Of a DNA stretch of 64,000 nucleotides, positions 1 through 8,864 are shown piece by piece. Source of the DNA: Pseudomonas sp. DC1.2 (GTDB lineage: Bacteria > Pseudomonadota > Gammaproteobacteria > Pseudomonadales > Pseudomonadaceae); contig NZ_CP133782.1 in the NCBI RefSeq assembly GCF_034351645.1, positions 3,911,001-3,975,000 of the forward strand, read 5' to 3'. The notes under the pieces are model-generated. The model did no database searches and was not told the origin of the DNA. It saw only the letters and a program-made list of their open reading frames with translations. A program made the position numbers and the translations under genes. Numbering within the stretch: position 1 is the first letter of the stretch; every line of letters starts with the position of its first letter.

Positions 1-146
1 CGAATGGCCTCGGCCACGCCAGCCGCGCTGGTGTAGGCGATCCAGGTCTCCTCGAACGGCAAAATACGCTGATCCAGCAGATACAGGGCACCATCACGCC
101 AATCGATGGCCTTCACCTTCTCCGCAGCCAACAGTCGATCGCGCAT
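1..146 (-). CDS. mtnA: Methylthioribose-1-phosphate isomerase, N-terminal part (cut by window edge)
   Basis: Only about 48 N-terminal codons are present; the rest lies left of the window. The translation starts [19 protein letters not shown] and continues through a [11 protein letters not shown] stretch, typical of the MtnA/eIF2B-like isomerase N-terminus. MtnA isomerises 5-methylthioribose-1-phosphate to methylthioribulose-1-phosphate in methionine salvage. It is divergent from the methylthioadenosine deaminase gene, which feeds the same salvage route, and this arrangement is usual in Pseudomonas. Recognition rests on the short sequence plus this context. Confidence 0.85.
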   Translation of the reverse strand, partial: MRDRLLAAEKVKAIDWRDGALYLLDQRILPFEETWIAYTSAAGVAEAI

Positions 147-254
147 CCCTCACCCCGCACTCATGAACAAAAGCCGCCGATTATAGCGATCCCCCCGCGA
201 AGACGCTCGGGTATACTTCGCCATCCTTTACAAAAGCACTGGAACCGATCCTCG

Positions 255-1589
255 ATGCCCAAACCTGTCGTTGCGCTCGACTTACTATTGCTGCCGACCT
301 GGCTGGTACCCGTCGAACCCGCTGGCGTGGTCCTCAGGGAGCACGGTCTAGGCATTCGTGATGGCCGCATCGTGTTTATCGGCCCACGCGCCGAAGCGCT
401 GAAGTGTAACGCTACCGAAGTGCGCGAACTGCCGGATGTCCTGCTCAGTCCCGGCCTCGTCAATGCCCACGGTCATGCGGCGATGACATTGTTCCGCGGC
501 CTGGCCGATGACCTGCCACTGATGACCTGGCTCGAAAATCACATCTGGCCGGCCGAGGCCAAGTGGGTCAGTGAAGAGTTCGTGCGCGACGGAACGGACC
601 TTGCCATCGCCGAACAACTCAAAGGCGGCATCACCTGTTTCTCTGACATGTACTTCTTCCCGAAGGTTGCCAGCGAACGGGTTCACAACAGCGGCATTCG
701 CGCGCAAATCGCGATTCCCATCCTCGATTTCCCGATTCCAGGCGCCAGCACGGCGGACGAAGCCATTCGTCAGGGCGTGGAACTGTTCGGCGATCTCAAG
801 CACCACGATCGGATAAAAATCACTTTCGGTCCTCACGCCCCCTACACCGTGGGTGACGAAAACCTGGAAAAAGTCCGGGTGATCGCTGAAGAGCTGGACG
901 CCTCGATTCACATGCATGTCCACGAAACGGCCTTCGAAGTGCAGCAGGCCGTCGAACAGCGTGGCGAACGTCCACTGGCCCGCCTCGCCCGTCTTGGTCT
1001 ACTGGGGCCGCGCTTCCAAGCGGTTCACATGACCCAGATCAGCGAGGAAGACCTCGCATTGCTGGTAGAAAGCAACACCCATGTCATTCATTGCCCTGAG
1101 TCAAACCTGAAACTGGCCAGCGGCTTTTGCCCGGTCGAGCGCTTGTGGCAAGCCGGGGTAAACGTTGCCGTCGGTACCGATGGCGCGGCCAGCAACAATG
1201 ACCTCGACTTGCTCGGCGAAACCCGCACCGCCGCACTGCTGGCCAAGGCCGTCGCCGGCTCGGCAACAGCGCTGGATGCCCACAGAGCCTTGCGCATGGC
1301 CACTCTGAACGGTGCCCGCGCACTGGGCATGGAGGCTGAGGTCGGCTCGCTGGAAATCGGCAAGGCCGCTGACATCGTCGCATTCGACCTGTCGGGCCTG
1401 GCGCAACAACCGGTCTACGACCCGGTGTCGCAGCTGATTTACGCCACCAGTCGCGACTGCGTAAAACACCTCTGGGTTGCCGGCAAGCAACTGCTCGACG
1501 ACGGACGCCTGACCCGTCTGGATGAAGAACAGCTGTGCGCCACTGCCAAAGCCTGGGGCCAACGCATCAGCGGCCATACCGAATCGTAA
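255..1589 (+). CDS. mtaD: 5'-methylthioadenosine/S-adenosylhomocysteine deaminase (TRZ/ATZ amidohydrolase)
   Basis: A 444-residue cytoplasmic amidohydrolase. The metal-binding HGH motif is at residues 72-74 ([13 protein letters not shown]), followed by HVHET near 226, a HMTQ histidine near 260 and a [13 protein letters not shown] aspartate motif near 310, so the set is complete. In Pseudomonas the orthologue deaminates 5'-methylthioadenosine to methylthioinosine, which enters methionine salvage; activity on S-adenosylhomocysteine is known in the family. The gene is divergent from mtnA and about 56 nt upstream of ubiG, probably in one transcription unit with ubiG, mupP and the SDR. The substrate is inferred from synteny and family. 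Confidence 0.9.
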   Translation: MPKPVVALDLLLLPTWLVPVEPAGVVLREHGLGIRDGRIVFIGPRAEALKCNATEVRELPDVLLSPGLVNAHGHAAMTLFRGLADDLPLMTWLENHIWPAEAKWVSEEFVRDGTDLAIAEQLKGGITCFSDMYFFPKVASERVHNSGIRAQIAIPILDFPIPGASTADEAIRQGVELFGDLKHHDRIKITFGPHAPYTVGDENLEKVRVIAEELDASIHMHVHETAFEVQQAVEQRGERPLARLARLGLLGPRFQAVHMTQISEEDLALLVESNTHVIHCPESNLKLASGFCPVERLWQAGVNVAVGTDGAASNNDLDLLGETRTAALLAKAVAGSATALDAHRALRMATLNGARALGMEAEVGSLEIGKAADIVAFDLSGLAQQPVYDPVSQLIYATSRDCVKHLWVAGKQLLDDGRLTRLDEEQLCATAKAWGQRISGHTES

Positions 1590-1645
1590 GTCTCCCGGAC
1601 CGAAACCGGGGCAACAGCATTTTTGAAGTTTAGAGGACTTAAACC

Positions 1646-2344
1646 ATGAGCAACGTCGACTACGCAGAAATCGCCAAATTCGAAGCCCTGGCCCACCGTT
1701 GGTGGGACCGCGAAAGCGAGTTCAAGCCACTGCACGATATCAATCCGCTGCGGGTCAATTGGATTGACGAACGGGTCAATCTGGCCGGCAAGAAAATCCT
1801 CGACGTCGGCTGCGGCGGCGGCATCCTCAGCGAAGCCATGGCCCAGCGCGGCGCCACCGTGATGGGTATCGACATGGGCGAAGCCCCCCTGGCGGTGGCT
1901 CAACTGCATCAACTCGAATCCGGCGTGAGCGTTGAGTATCGACAGATCACCGCCGAAGCCCTGGCCGAAGAAATGCCCGAGCAGTTCGACGTGGTCACGT
2001 GCCTCGAAATGCTTGAGCACGTACCAGACCCCTCTTCAGTGATCCGCGCGTGCTTTCGCATGGTCAAACCCGGCGGCCAAGTGTTCTTCTCCACCATCAA
2101 CCGCAACCCGAAGGCCTACCTGTTCGCCATCATCGGCGCCGAATACATCATGAAGCTGCTGCCACGCGGTACTCACGACTTCAAGAAATTCATCCGGCCT
2201 TCCGAGTTAGGCGCCTGGAGCCGCATGGCGGGCCTGACCGTCAAGGACATCATCGGTCTGACTTACAACCCGCTGACCAAGCACTACAAACTCGCGGCCG
2301 ATGTCGACGTCAACTACATGATCCAGACCCTGCGCGAGGAGTAA
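1646..2344 (+). CDS. ubiG: Ubiquinone biosynthesis O-methyltransferase
   Basis: A 232-residue class I SAM-dependent methyltransferase. It catalyses both O-methylation steps of ubiquinone biosynthesis. The SAM-binding glycine motif [13 protein letters not shown] lies at about 51-63, and the N-terminal F-x-x-x-AHRWWD signature of UbiG is present. A Shine-Dalgarno (AGAGGA) precedes the ATG. The stop is 4 nt before mupP, indicating cotranscription; ubiG-mupP-yciK is the conserved Pseudomonas order. Length and motifs are normal. Confidence 0.95.
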   Translation: MSNVDYAEIAKFEALAHRWWDRESEFKPLHDINPLRVNWIDERVNLAGKKILDVGCGGGILSEAMAQRGATVMGIDMGEAPLAVAQLHQLESGVSVEYRQITAEALAEEMPEQFDVVTCLEMLEHVPDPSSVIRACFRMVKPGGQVFFSTINRNPKAYLFAIIGAEYIMKLLPRGTHDFKKFIRPSELGAWSRMAGLTVKDIIGLTYNPLTKHYKLAADVDVNYMIQTLREE

Positions 2345-2348
2345 GCCG

Positions 2349-3020
2349 ATGCGAATCAGAGCAGTCCTTTTCGACATGGACGGCACCCTGCTCGACACCG
2401 CACCCGACTTCATTGCCGTCTGCCAGGCAATGCGTGCCGACCGCGGTTTGCCGCCGATGAACGACAAGCACATCCGCGACGAAGTCTCCGGCGGCGCCAA
2501 AGCCATGGTCGCGGTGACCTTTTCAATGGACCCGGAGTCGCCAGGCTTCGAGGAGCTGCGTCTTGAGTTTCTGGAACGCTACGTCAAGGGATGCGCGGTT
2601 CACAGCAAGCTCTTCGACGGCATGAGCGAACTGCTGGCTGACATCGAAAAAGCAAACCTGATCTGGGGCGTGGTCACCAACAAACCGCTGCGCTTTGCCG
2701 AGCCGATCATGCAACAACTGGGGCTGGCAGAACGTTCGGCGCTGCTGATTTGCCCGGACCACGTAAAAAACAGCAAACCGCACCCGGAGCCTTTGATCCT
2801 GGCGTGCAAAATGCTCGACCTGGACCCGGCCAGCGTGCTGTTTGTTGGCGATGACCTGCGGGATATCGAGTCAGGACGCGATGCCGGTACCAAAACGGCT
2901 GCTGTGACCTACGGCTACATCCACCCGGACGATAACCCGCGGCACTGGGGGGCGGACGTGGTAGTTGATCATCCACTGGAGTTGCGCAAGGTGTTGGATA
3001 GCGCCTTGTGTAGCTGCTGA
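2349..3020 (+). CDS. mupP: N-acetylmuramic acid 6-phosphate phosphatase
   Basis: A 223-residue HAD-superfamily phosphatase with motif I DMDGTLLD at residues 9-16, a VTNKP motif II near 106 and a [14 protein letters not shown] motif IV near 170. In Pseudomonas the gene directly behind ubiG is MupP, which dephosphorylates MurNAc-6-P in the peptidoglycan recycling route that bypasses de novo UDP-MurNAc synthesis and affects fosfomycin tolerance and AmpC induction. Older annotations call it phosphoglycolate phosphatase (gph), and motifs alone do not separate the two. The choice here rests on synteny. Confidence 0.88.
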   Translation: MRIRAVLFDMDGTLLDTAPDFIAVCQAMRADRGLPPMNDKHIRDEVSGGAKAMVAVTFSMDPESPGFEELRLEFLERYVKGCAVHSKLFDGMSELLADIEKANLIWGVVTNKPLRFAEPIMQQLGLAERSALLICPDHVKNSKPHPEPLILACKMLDLDPASVLFVGDDLRDIESGRDAGTKTAAVTYGYIHPDDNPRHWGADVVVDHPLELRKVLDSALCSC

Positions 3021-3171
3021 TAATCGGTTTCAGACGCTGAGAATGAGGCGCGAGCAGTGACGCCTTCGCGGGCCAGCCCGCGTTCTTCTCACGACTGCGA
3101 AACCCATGCGGGGGCGGGCGTGCTCACAAATGAACGCTCTTCAGTCTGTTTTCTGTTTTGTTGAGGTTTTT

Positions 3172-3912
3172 ATGTTTGATTACTCCGCCCGTCCTGAATT
3201 ACTCAAGGGCCGGATCATCCTGGTCACCGGTGCGGGTCGCGGTATCGGCGCCGCCGCCGCAAAAACCTACGCGGCCCACGGTGCCACGGTGCTCCTGCTC
3301 GGCAAGACCGAAGCAAACCTGACGCAGGTCTACGACGAAATCGAAGCGGCTGGGCACCCACAACCGGCTGTGATCCCGTTTAACCTGGAAACCGCCCTGC
3401 CCCATCAATACGATGAGCTGGCGGCCATGATCGAGACTGAGTTCGGCCACCTTGACGGGCTACTACACAACGCCTCGATCATTGGCCCTCGGACACCGAT
3501 TGAACAATTGTCCGGCGAAAACTTCATGCGTGTCATGCACATCAACGTCAACGCGATGTTCATGCTCACCAGCACGCTGCTGCCGCTGCTCAAATTGTCG
3601 CCGGACGCTTCGGTGGTGTTTACCTCCAGCAGTGTCGGACGCAAGGGCCGAGCGTACTGGGGCGCTTATGGCGTATCCAAGTTTGCCACCGAAGGCCTGA
3701 TGCAAACCCTCGCCGATGAACTGGATGCCGTGGCACCCATGCGCTCCAACAGCATCAACCCAGGCGCCACACGCACCAGCATGCGCGCCCAGGCCTACCC
3801 GGCAGAAAACCCTCTGACTAACCCGACACCTGAAGAAATAATGCCGGTCTATCTGTACCTGATGGGACCGGACAGCACAGGCATCAATGGTCAGGCGTTC
3901 AACGCCCAGTAG
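3172..3912 (+). CDS. YciK-family short-chain oxidoreductase
   Basis: A 246-residue classical SDR. The Rossmann motif TGAGRGIG is at about 19-26, an NAS motif near 98, and the catalytic serine and YGVSK motif near 145-165. The ATG at 3172 is chosen because GAGG lies 5 nt upstream and the product starts MFDYSARPELLKGR, as in YciK proteins; an upstream in-frame ATG would add 22 unrelated residues. It follows mupP after 150 nt that hold a REP-like GC-rich stretch. The family's physiological substrate is unknown. Confidence 0.88.
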   Translation: MFDYSARPELLKGRIILVTGAGRGIGAAAAKTYAAHGATVLLLGKTEANLTQVYDEIEAAGHPQPAVIPFNLETALPHQYDELAAMIETEFGHLDGLLHNASIIGPRTPIEQLSGENFMRVMHINVNAMFMLTSTLLPLLKLSPDASVVFTSSSVGRKGRAYWGAYGVSKFATEGLMQTLADELDAVAPMRSNSINPGATRTSMRAQAYPAENPLTNPTPEEIMPVYLYLMGPDSTGINGQAFNAQ

Positions 3913-4284
3913 CGCCATATATCGCTTTTATGCCGTGCCGTTTTACCGGCGCGGCAATCAAAGACCGCGGTAACGCGCCCCGAATCAGTCAAACAATTGC
4001 CATCACCTAGCGCCGCCCACCACAAAAATCCTTCTAACTAATTGATTTAAAAAGTCTTTTATTAATATGAACTGAATGGCACGACTTTCGCTCTAATTTT
4101 GTTCAAACACGCAGTGTGAAAGCAAATGGGGCGTCGCTTAAATCAGAAGGTTATTAATCTTCGACAAAGCGGATTAAGCTTGGACCAAATGTCCTACGGG
4201 ACTGATGGACCAGTACGACACGCAGCCCAAAGCCGCTCTCACCCAGCCTGTAAGACAGCCTTACTGCTTAGGGGCGCACACCAT
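3913..4284. other. Intergenic region, 372 nt
   Basis: No gene is supported here. It is AT-rich around 4030-4070 and holds one sigma-54-like promoter (4077-4092, listed separately), which would leave a leader of about 180 nt before the diguanylate cyclase ATG. An in-frame ATG at 4126 would extend the cyclase by 53 residues of low-quality sequence, so I treat that stretch as leader. Confidence 0.6.
4077..4092 (+). promoter_or_regulatory. Putative sigma-54 (RpoN) promoter for the diguanylate cyclase
   Basis: The sequence TGGCACGACTTTCGCT matches the sigma-54 consensus TGGCACG-N4-TTGCT at every fixed position except one (T to C). It keeps the invariant GG and GC dinucleotides at the correct spacing. 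A start near 4104 would give a leader of about 180 nt. The match is direct; promoter function is inferred. Confidence 0.55.
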
Positions 4285-5211
4285 ATGAAATCACCTTCCC
4301 AGACCAACGCAATTGACTTCGATAGCGCCAAATTGCAACGCCTGGGCTTTGGCCAGCAATCCCCTCTTCTGGAACGGCCCGTCAGTCTGGCGCGGCTGAG
4401 GCAGCAATTGGGCCAACAGTTGCAAACCAGTCTTGAGCCGAAACGCATTCTTGGGCTCTTTTTCCGCGAAATCCAACGACTCGTCCCACTTGAGGCCCTG
4501 AGCTATGGGCACAAGGCGAGTGATTTGCGTCTGGAGTTTGGTCAACGCGGCCATCATTCGGTCAGCTACAGCCTGAGCCATGAAGGCGAGCCTCTGGGTG
4601 AGCTGGTGTTTCGCCGCAATCAGCGCTTTAGCGAGCAAGAACTTGGCAATCTGGAATCGCTGTTATCGGCGCTGCTCTACCCTATGCGCAACGCACTGCT
4701 GTATAGAGTGGCCACCCAAAGTGCATTGCGCGACCCGCTGACCGACACCGGCAACCGTATTGCCATGGATCAGACCCTGCAACGAGAAATAGAGATGTCG
4801 CGGCGGCACTTGCAGCCCCTGTCGCTGCTGATGCTGGACATCGATCACTTCAAAAGCATCAACGACAACCATGGGCACAGCGCCGGTGATGACGTACTCA
4901 AGGCTGTTGCCACCCTGATCAAAGGTCAGTTGCGCAACGTGGACATGGTGTTCCGGTTCGGGGGTGAAGAGTTTTTGATCGTGCTGTCCAATACCCACCG
5001 GGAAGCGGCGGCGATGGTCGGTGAACGGCTAAGATTTGCCGCGCAGGCTGAGGATTATCAAGCCGATGGCAAGTCGGTCGAACTGACGGTCAGCCTGGGT
5101 TGTTCAACGCTGCTCCCAGGCGAGTCGGCCGAAAGCCTGTTGCGACGAGCAGACAGCGCCCTCTACGTCGCCAAACGCGAAGGGCGCAATCGATTGGCGA
5201 TGGCAGGCTGA
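4285..5211 (+). CDS. Diguanylate cyclase (GGEEF domain)
   Basis: A 308-residue predicted soluble protein. The N-terminal 140 residues have no domain I recognise; residues about 145-305 form a GGDEF domain with the active-site GGEEF at 226-230. An inhibitory I-site RNVD (217-220) sits exactly five residues upstream, so both catalysis and c-di-GMP feedback inhibition should be intact. No membrane segment is seen. The start at 4285 is supported by AGGGG about 10 nt upstream. It resembles the P. aeruginosa PA3177 type. A sigma-54-like promoter lies about 190 nt upstream. Confidence 0.85.
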   Translation: MKSPSQTNAIDFDSAKLQRLGFGQQSPLLERPVSLARLRQQLGQQLQTSLEPKRILGLFFREIQRLVPLEALSYGHKASDLRLEFGQRGHHSVSYSLSHEGEPLGELVFRRNQRFSEQELGNLESLLSALLYPMRNALLYRVATQSALRDPLTDTGNRIAMDQTLQREIEMSRRHLQPLSLLMLDIDHFKSINDNHGHSAGDDVLKAVATLIKGQLRNVDMVFRFGGEEFLIVLSNTHREAAAMVGERLRFAAQAEDYQADGKSVELTVSLGCSTLLPGESAESLLRRADSALYVAKREGRNRLAMAG

Positions 5212-5319
5212 ACGAGGATAACCCTTTCGGGCGCCACCTTGCTTGTGATGATCCATAACCGGATTGTGCATTAAGCCCCGCAGGCAAGGTCACCCCCGCC
5301 TGACTAAGTGGGCCTCAGA

Positions 5320-6114
5320 TCAGTTTTCGACCATCACCATGCGCTCACGAGCGACTGGCACTTTTTCCGAGTGTTCCAACTGAATGCAACGCTCGAGGAA
5401 CAGGTACATGTAGTCGTAGCTCTTGCACACCGCTTGACGCAATTCGGCTTGAAGTGACTTGCTCGGGTTCATTCCGGCCAGGGTGCAGATGATTTCAAGC
5501 GCTTCCCAGGGATGGGCATCATCGTACTGAGCATGCATCTTCAGCCACTTCATCGCCCGCTTTCGGTCTTCCTCAGGGAACGCTGCCGCGTACAACCCAT
5601 TGGAGCAGACCAGCGCCGACCATTCCCCGGTCGCACCTTCGATGGCGTAGTTAGTGGCAGCGATCGCAACAATCAGCGAATCGGCAGAACTGGTGTGCCA
5701 GCACCAGTGACTCAGCGCATGCAGTTCCGGCGCAACCTGTTGCGCCTGAAGATCTTCAAGAGTCACACCATGAGCGCGACTCCAGTTCACCCAGTAATCG
5801 GCGTGATTGAGTTCGACGCGAATGTTACGCATCAACCAACGACGCGCCATGTCTTCGCCCGGATGGCGCGCAAAGCGGGTCTTCGTCAAGTTCTGCGCCA
5901 TATATAAGGCGAACTGTTCGACAACTGGCCAGCCACCGACCAGGTACTGGCGCATGGTTTTAGCGCTAAGTTTGTTGTCGCGCATGCGCTGATAAAGTTC
6001 ATGCTCGACAACCCGACGCTTACTCTCGCTGCAATCCTGGATCAGTTTCTGAGCCCAGGCGGGGTAACTTGCAGCTTCCATGAGTGGTCCGGTTCGGTTG
6101 AATGTGTCGATCAC
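5320..6114 (-). CDS. TenA/PqqC-like (haem-oxygenase-fold) iron-containing redox family protein
   Basis: A 264-residue soluble protein resembling the TenA/PqqC-like family, often annotated as TenA family regulator or iron-containing redox enzyme. It is helical, with conserved-looking histidine and glutamate residues in RVELNHADYW and NYAIEGATGEWS and a C-terminal HAQYDDAHPWEALEI segment, typical of metal-binding haem-oxygenase-fold proteins. A GTG start at 6114 is chosen because AAGGAG lies 7 nt upstream; the upstream ATG at 6153 has no such site and the internal ATG at 6081 would shorten the fold. It lies 45 nt downstream of the GGDEF/EAL gene on the same strand. The substrate is unknown. Confidence 0.7.
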   Translation of the reverse strand: MIDTFNRTGPLMEAASYPAWAQKLIQDCSESKRRVVEHELYQRMRDNKLSAKTMRQYLVGGWPVVEQFALYMAQNLTKTRFARHPGEDMARRWLMRNIRVELNHADYWVNWSRAHGVTLEDLQAQQVAPELHALSHWCWHTSSADSLIVAIAATNYAIEGATGEWSALVCSNGLYAAAFPEEDRKRAMKWLKMHAQYDDAHPWEALEIICTLAGMNPSKSLQAELRQAVCKSYDYMYLFLERCIQLEHSEKVPVARERMVMVEN

Positions 6115-6159
6115 TGTTCGGCTCCTTTTGATTGTGATTGTAAAGATCAGCAAGAGATT

Positions 6160-8616
6160 TCAACGGAACGTGCCAGGCGCCTTGAACAACAAAGGTTGAG
6201 GCCTGGCAGGACGACTTTGCAAACTGTCGCAGGTAAACAATTGCGGGCGCTCTATTACATACCCTTGAGCGTAATCTACCCCAATCTCCAGCAATGCCTG
6301 CTCGATCTGAGGTGTTTCAACAAACTCGGCAATCGTGCGTTTACCCATTACATGACCGATGTGGTTAATCACTTCGACCATGGCGCGGTTAATCGGGTCG
6401 TCCAGCATATCCTTTACGAAACTCCCATCGATTTTCAGGAAGTCTACAGGTAAATGTTTCAGATAAGCGAACGAAGACATACCGGCGCAAAAGTCATCCA
6501 ATGAGAACTGACAACCTAAACCTTTGAGTTCATTGATAAATCTTATTGCACTTCCTAAATTTGAAATGGCGCTGGTTTCTGTAATTTCAAAACAAATCAT
6601 TTCAGGTGGAATAGAGTAAGTAACAAACTGTTCACGCAAGAAGTCCAGGAACGCCTCATCTCCGATAGTAATACCTGACAGATTAATCGCACACACCGCC
6701 AAGGGGCCTTTATGTTCTTGCGCTATACATTGCGCAATGATCTTGAAAACGTTTTCCACTACCCAGCGGTCCAGCGATGTCATCAAACCATAACGCTCGG
6801 CGGCCGGAATGAAACTGTCGGGCAGAATCATGCGCCCGGCTTCGTCATGCAGACGTAGCAGGATTTCGATGTGCCCGCCCTCCTCGACTCGGCCTAGCGG
6901 GGCAATCTCTTGGGCGTAGAGGCAGAAGCGGTTTTCTTCCAGCGCCATGTGCAAGCGCTGCACCCACGCCATTTCGCCGAAACGCATAGACAGCTCAGAA
7001 TCGTCGGCGTGGTAGACCTGAACCCGGTTGCGCCCCTTCTCCTTGGCCATGTAGCAGGCCATATCTGCAGCACGTAGAGAAGCCTCGAGCGTGGTCGGAG
7101 TATGGGCGACATGCACCAGACCAATGCTCACGGTGGTCAGGAACGGTCGCCCCTTCCACACGAAGTGCAGGTTTTGCACCGTCTGCCGCACACTCTCGGC
7201 GATTTTTTCCGCGGCTTCCGGCGCACAGTTTTCCAGCAGAATGCCGAACTCGTCGCCGCCCAACCGGGCCAGGGTATCGCCCTCACGCAGGCCCGATTGC
7301 AGCAGCGCACAGATGTGCCGCAGCAACTCATCGCCCGCCGCGTGACCACAGGTATCGTTGACCAGCTTGAACTGATCCAGGTCCAGAAACATCAAAGCGT
7401 GACGCCCCGACTGCCGCGTCAAATTGTGCAGGGCCTGTTCGAGGCGGTACTCGAACTCACGGCGGTTAGCCAATCCGGTCAAGGCATCATGGGTGGCCTG
7501 CCACGACAGATTGGCGATGTACTGTCGCTCTTGGGTCATGTCGTGCAGCACCAACACCGCACCACTGACCTTGTCGGCGTTGCGGATAGGCGCTCCGACC
7601 AACGTGACCGATACGGTGCTGCCGTCCAGACGCTGGATCAGCTTGGAGTGTTCACTGCCACCGCTGAGCTGGCCGCTCAAAATATGCTCGATCAGGGTGA
7701 ACCCGTCGGCCATGGCATTTTCGTCCAGTAAATTGAACAGTGCCGCCAGCGGCAACCCGATTGCCTGTTCAGCTTTCCAGTGCGTCAACGCCTCTGCAGC
7801 CGGATTCATATAAGCAATTGCACCTTCGACATCCGTGGTGATCACCCCATCACCAATCGATTGCAGAGTGATTTGCGCTCGATCCTTCTCCAACTGCAAG
7901 GCATCAGCAAACGCATGACGCTGCTTGAGCAACTTATGGGTACGCAGTAACGCCAGCACAATCAATCCCAGCGCAGTAGCCAGGTTGGTCACCAGCAGCA
8001 GCCGCAGAATCAATCGCGACCCCTCACCCAACGCATCGCTGAAGGCTTTAGCGGCAGGCGTCACGGCGTCGTTGATGGCAAAAACCTGATCTTTCCAGCG
8101 TTTGATATCGTCAGAGGCGGCCAGGTTATTGGCAATACGCCGATGCATCTCCTGTGCCACGTTATCGAGTTGCATCAGATAGGAGTCACCGACCGTCCAG
8201 CGATCGATGGCTTTCTCGAGATAGCTGAAATGCCGGAAGTTCAGATACAGCCAGATCAGGCTGGACACGTCGTCCGGGTGATTGCCACCCTTGAGAATGC
8301 CACGACGCGCAGCCTCCAGATCTGGGGGTTGCTGATCGAGTGCCAGCCGTAACTCATGCCCGCCCTGAGGAACGGCAATAGCATTCTGGTACTTGAGGAA
8401 TATCTGCTCATCGCGGCTATCCGCGTAGAGATTGAGGTAATAAATAGCGTCTTTCTGGCCCTTGGACCACAAGCTCTCGCCGGCAACATAGCCGCGAACC
8501 GCCGAGAGGACGTAAAGACTGACGCCCCCCAGCAAAGCCTGAAAGAGCACAACCGCGATAAATGGCCATACGATGCCCAACAACCGTGGCGTTCCGAGAG
8601 TCCGATTTTGCTTCAT
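6160..8616 (-). CDS. Membrane-bound PAS-GGDEF-EAL cyclic-di-GMP protein
   Basis: An 818-residue inner-membrane protein. Transmembrane segments at about 15-38 and 203-225 bracket a periplasmic sensor region. A PAS domain (about 240-365) follows, then a GGDEF domain with intact GGDEF at 453-457 and I-site REGD at 444-447, then an EAL domain (about 550-800). The EAL signature reads EILLR (584-588) and the loop-6 motif reads DDFCAGMSS rather than DDFGTG; the glutamate, double aspartate and KIDGSFV lysine are kept. Both activities are therefore possible and the net direction cannot be told from sequence. An AGGGA site precedes the ATG. Confidence 0.88.
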   Translation of the reverse strand: MKQNRTLGTPRLLGIVWPFIAVVLFQALLGGVSLYVLSAVRGYVAGESLWSKGQKDAIYYLNLYADSRDEQIFLKYQNAIAVPQGGHELRLALDQQPPDLEAARRGILKGGNHPDDVSSLIWLYLNFRHFSYLEKAIDRWTVGDSYLMQLDNVAQEMHRRIANNLAASDDIKRWKDQVFAINDAVTPAAKAFSDALGEGSRLILRLLLVTNLATALGLIVLALLRTHKLLKQRHAFADALQLEKDRAQITLQSIGDGVITTDVEGAIAYMNPAAEALTHWKAEQAIGLPLAALFNLLDENAMADGFTLIEHILSGQLSGGSEHSKLIQRLDGSTVSVTLVGAPIRNADKVSGAVLVLHDMTQERQYIANLSWQATHDALTGLANRREFEYRLEQALHNLTRQSGRHALMFLDLDQFKLVNDTCGHAAGDELLRHICALLQSGLREGDTLARLGGDEFGILLENCAPEAAEKIAESVRQTVQNLHFVWKGRPFLTTVSIGLVHVAHTPTTLEASLRAADMACYMAKEKGRNRVQVYHADDSELSMRFGEMAWVQRLHMALEENRFCLYAQEIAPLGRVEEGGHIEILLRLHDEAGRMILPDSFIPAAERYGLMTSLDRWVVENVFKIIAQCIAQEHKGPLAVCAINLSGITIGDEAFLDFLREQFVTYSIPPEMICFEITETSAISNLGSAIRFINELKGLGCQFSLDDFCAGMSSFAYLKHLPVDFLKIDGSFVKDMLDDPINRAMVEVINHIGHVMGKRTIAEFVETPQIEQALLEIGVDYAQGYVIERPQLFTCDSLQSRPARPQPLLFKAPGTFR

Positions 8617-8864
8617 GAGGTCCCTTGCATGCGCACTTCCAGGCCGTTACTAACGTGACCTCCGTGGTTAGCCTAGGTGGCGTTCTCACTCCAGGCAAGC
8701 ACAGGTTCCTCGCACTGTCGTATTTGAAGCCGATGAGCTGCTGCCATGCGATGCCTGCTCGCTGGACACCCCATCGATCAAGCAGCGCCCTGACTGTCGA
8801 TATCGACCGCAGACATCGCCCAATGCTCACCCTATGCACGCACGATAATTAGCAAAAGAGCGAA

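Noticed and set aside
4126..4284. Upstream extension of the diguanylate cyclase by 53 residues
   Set aside because: The extra residues look like translated leader, and a better ribosome site precedes the ATG at 4285.
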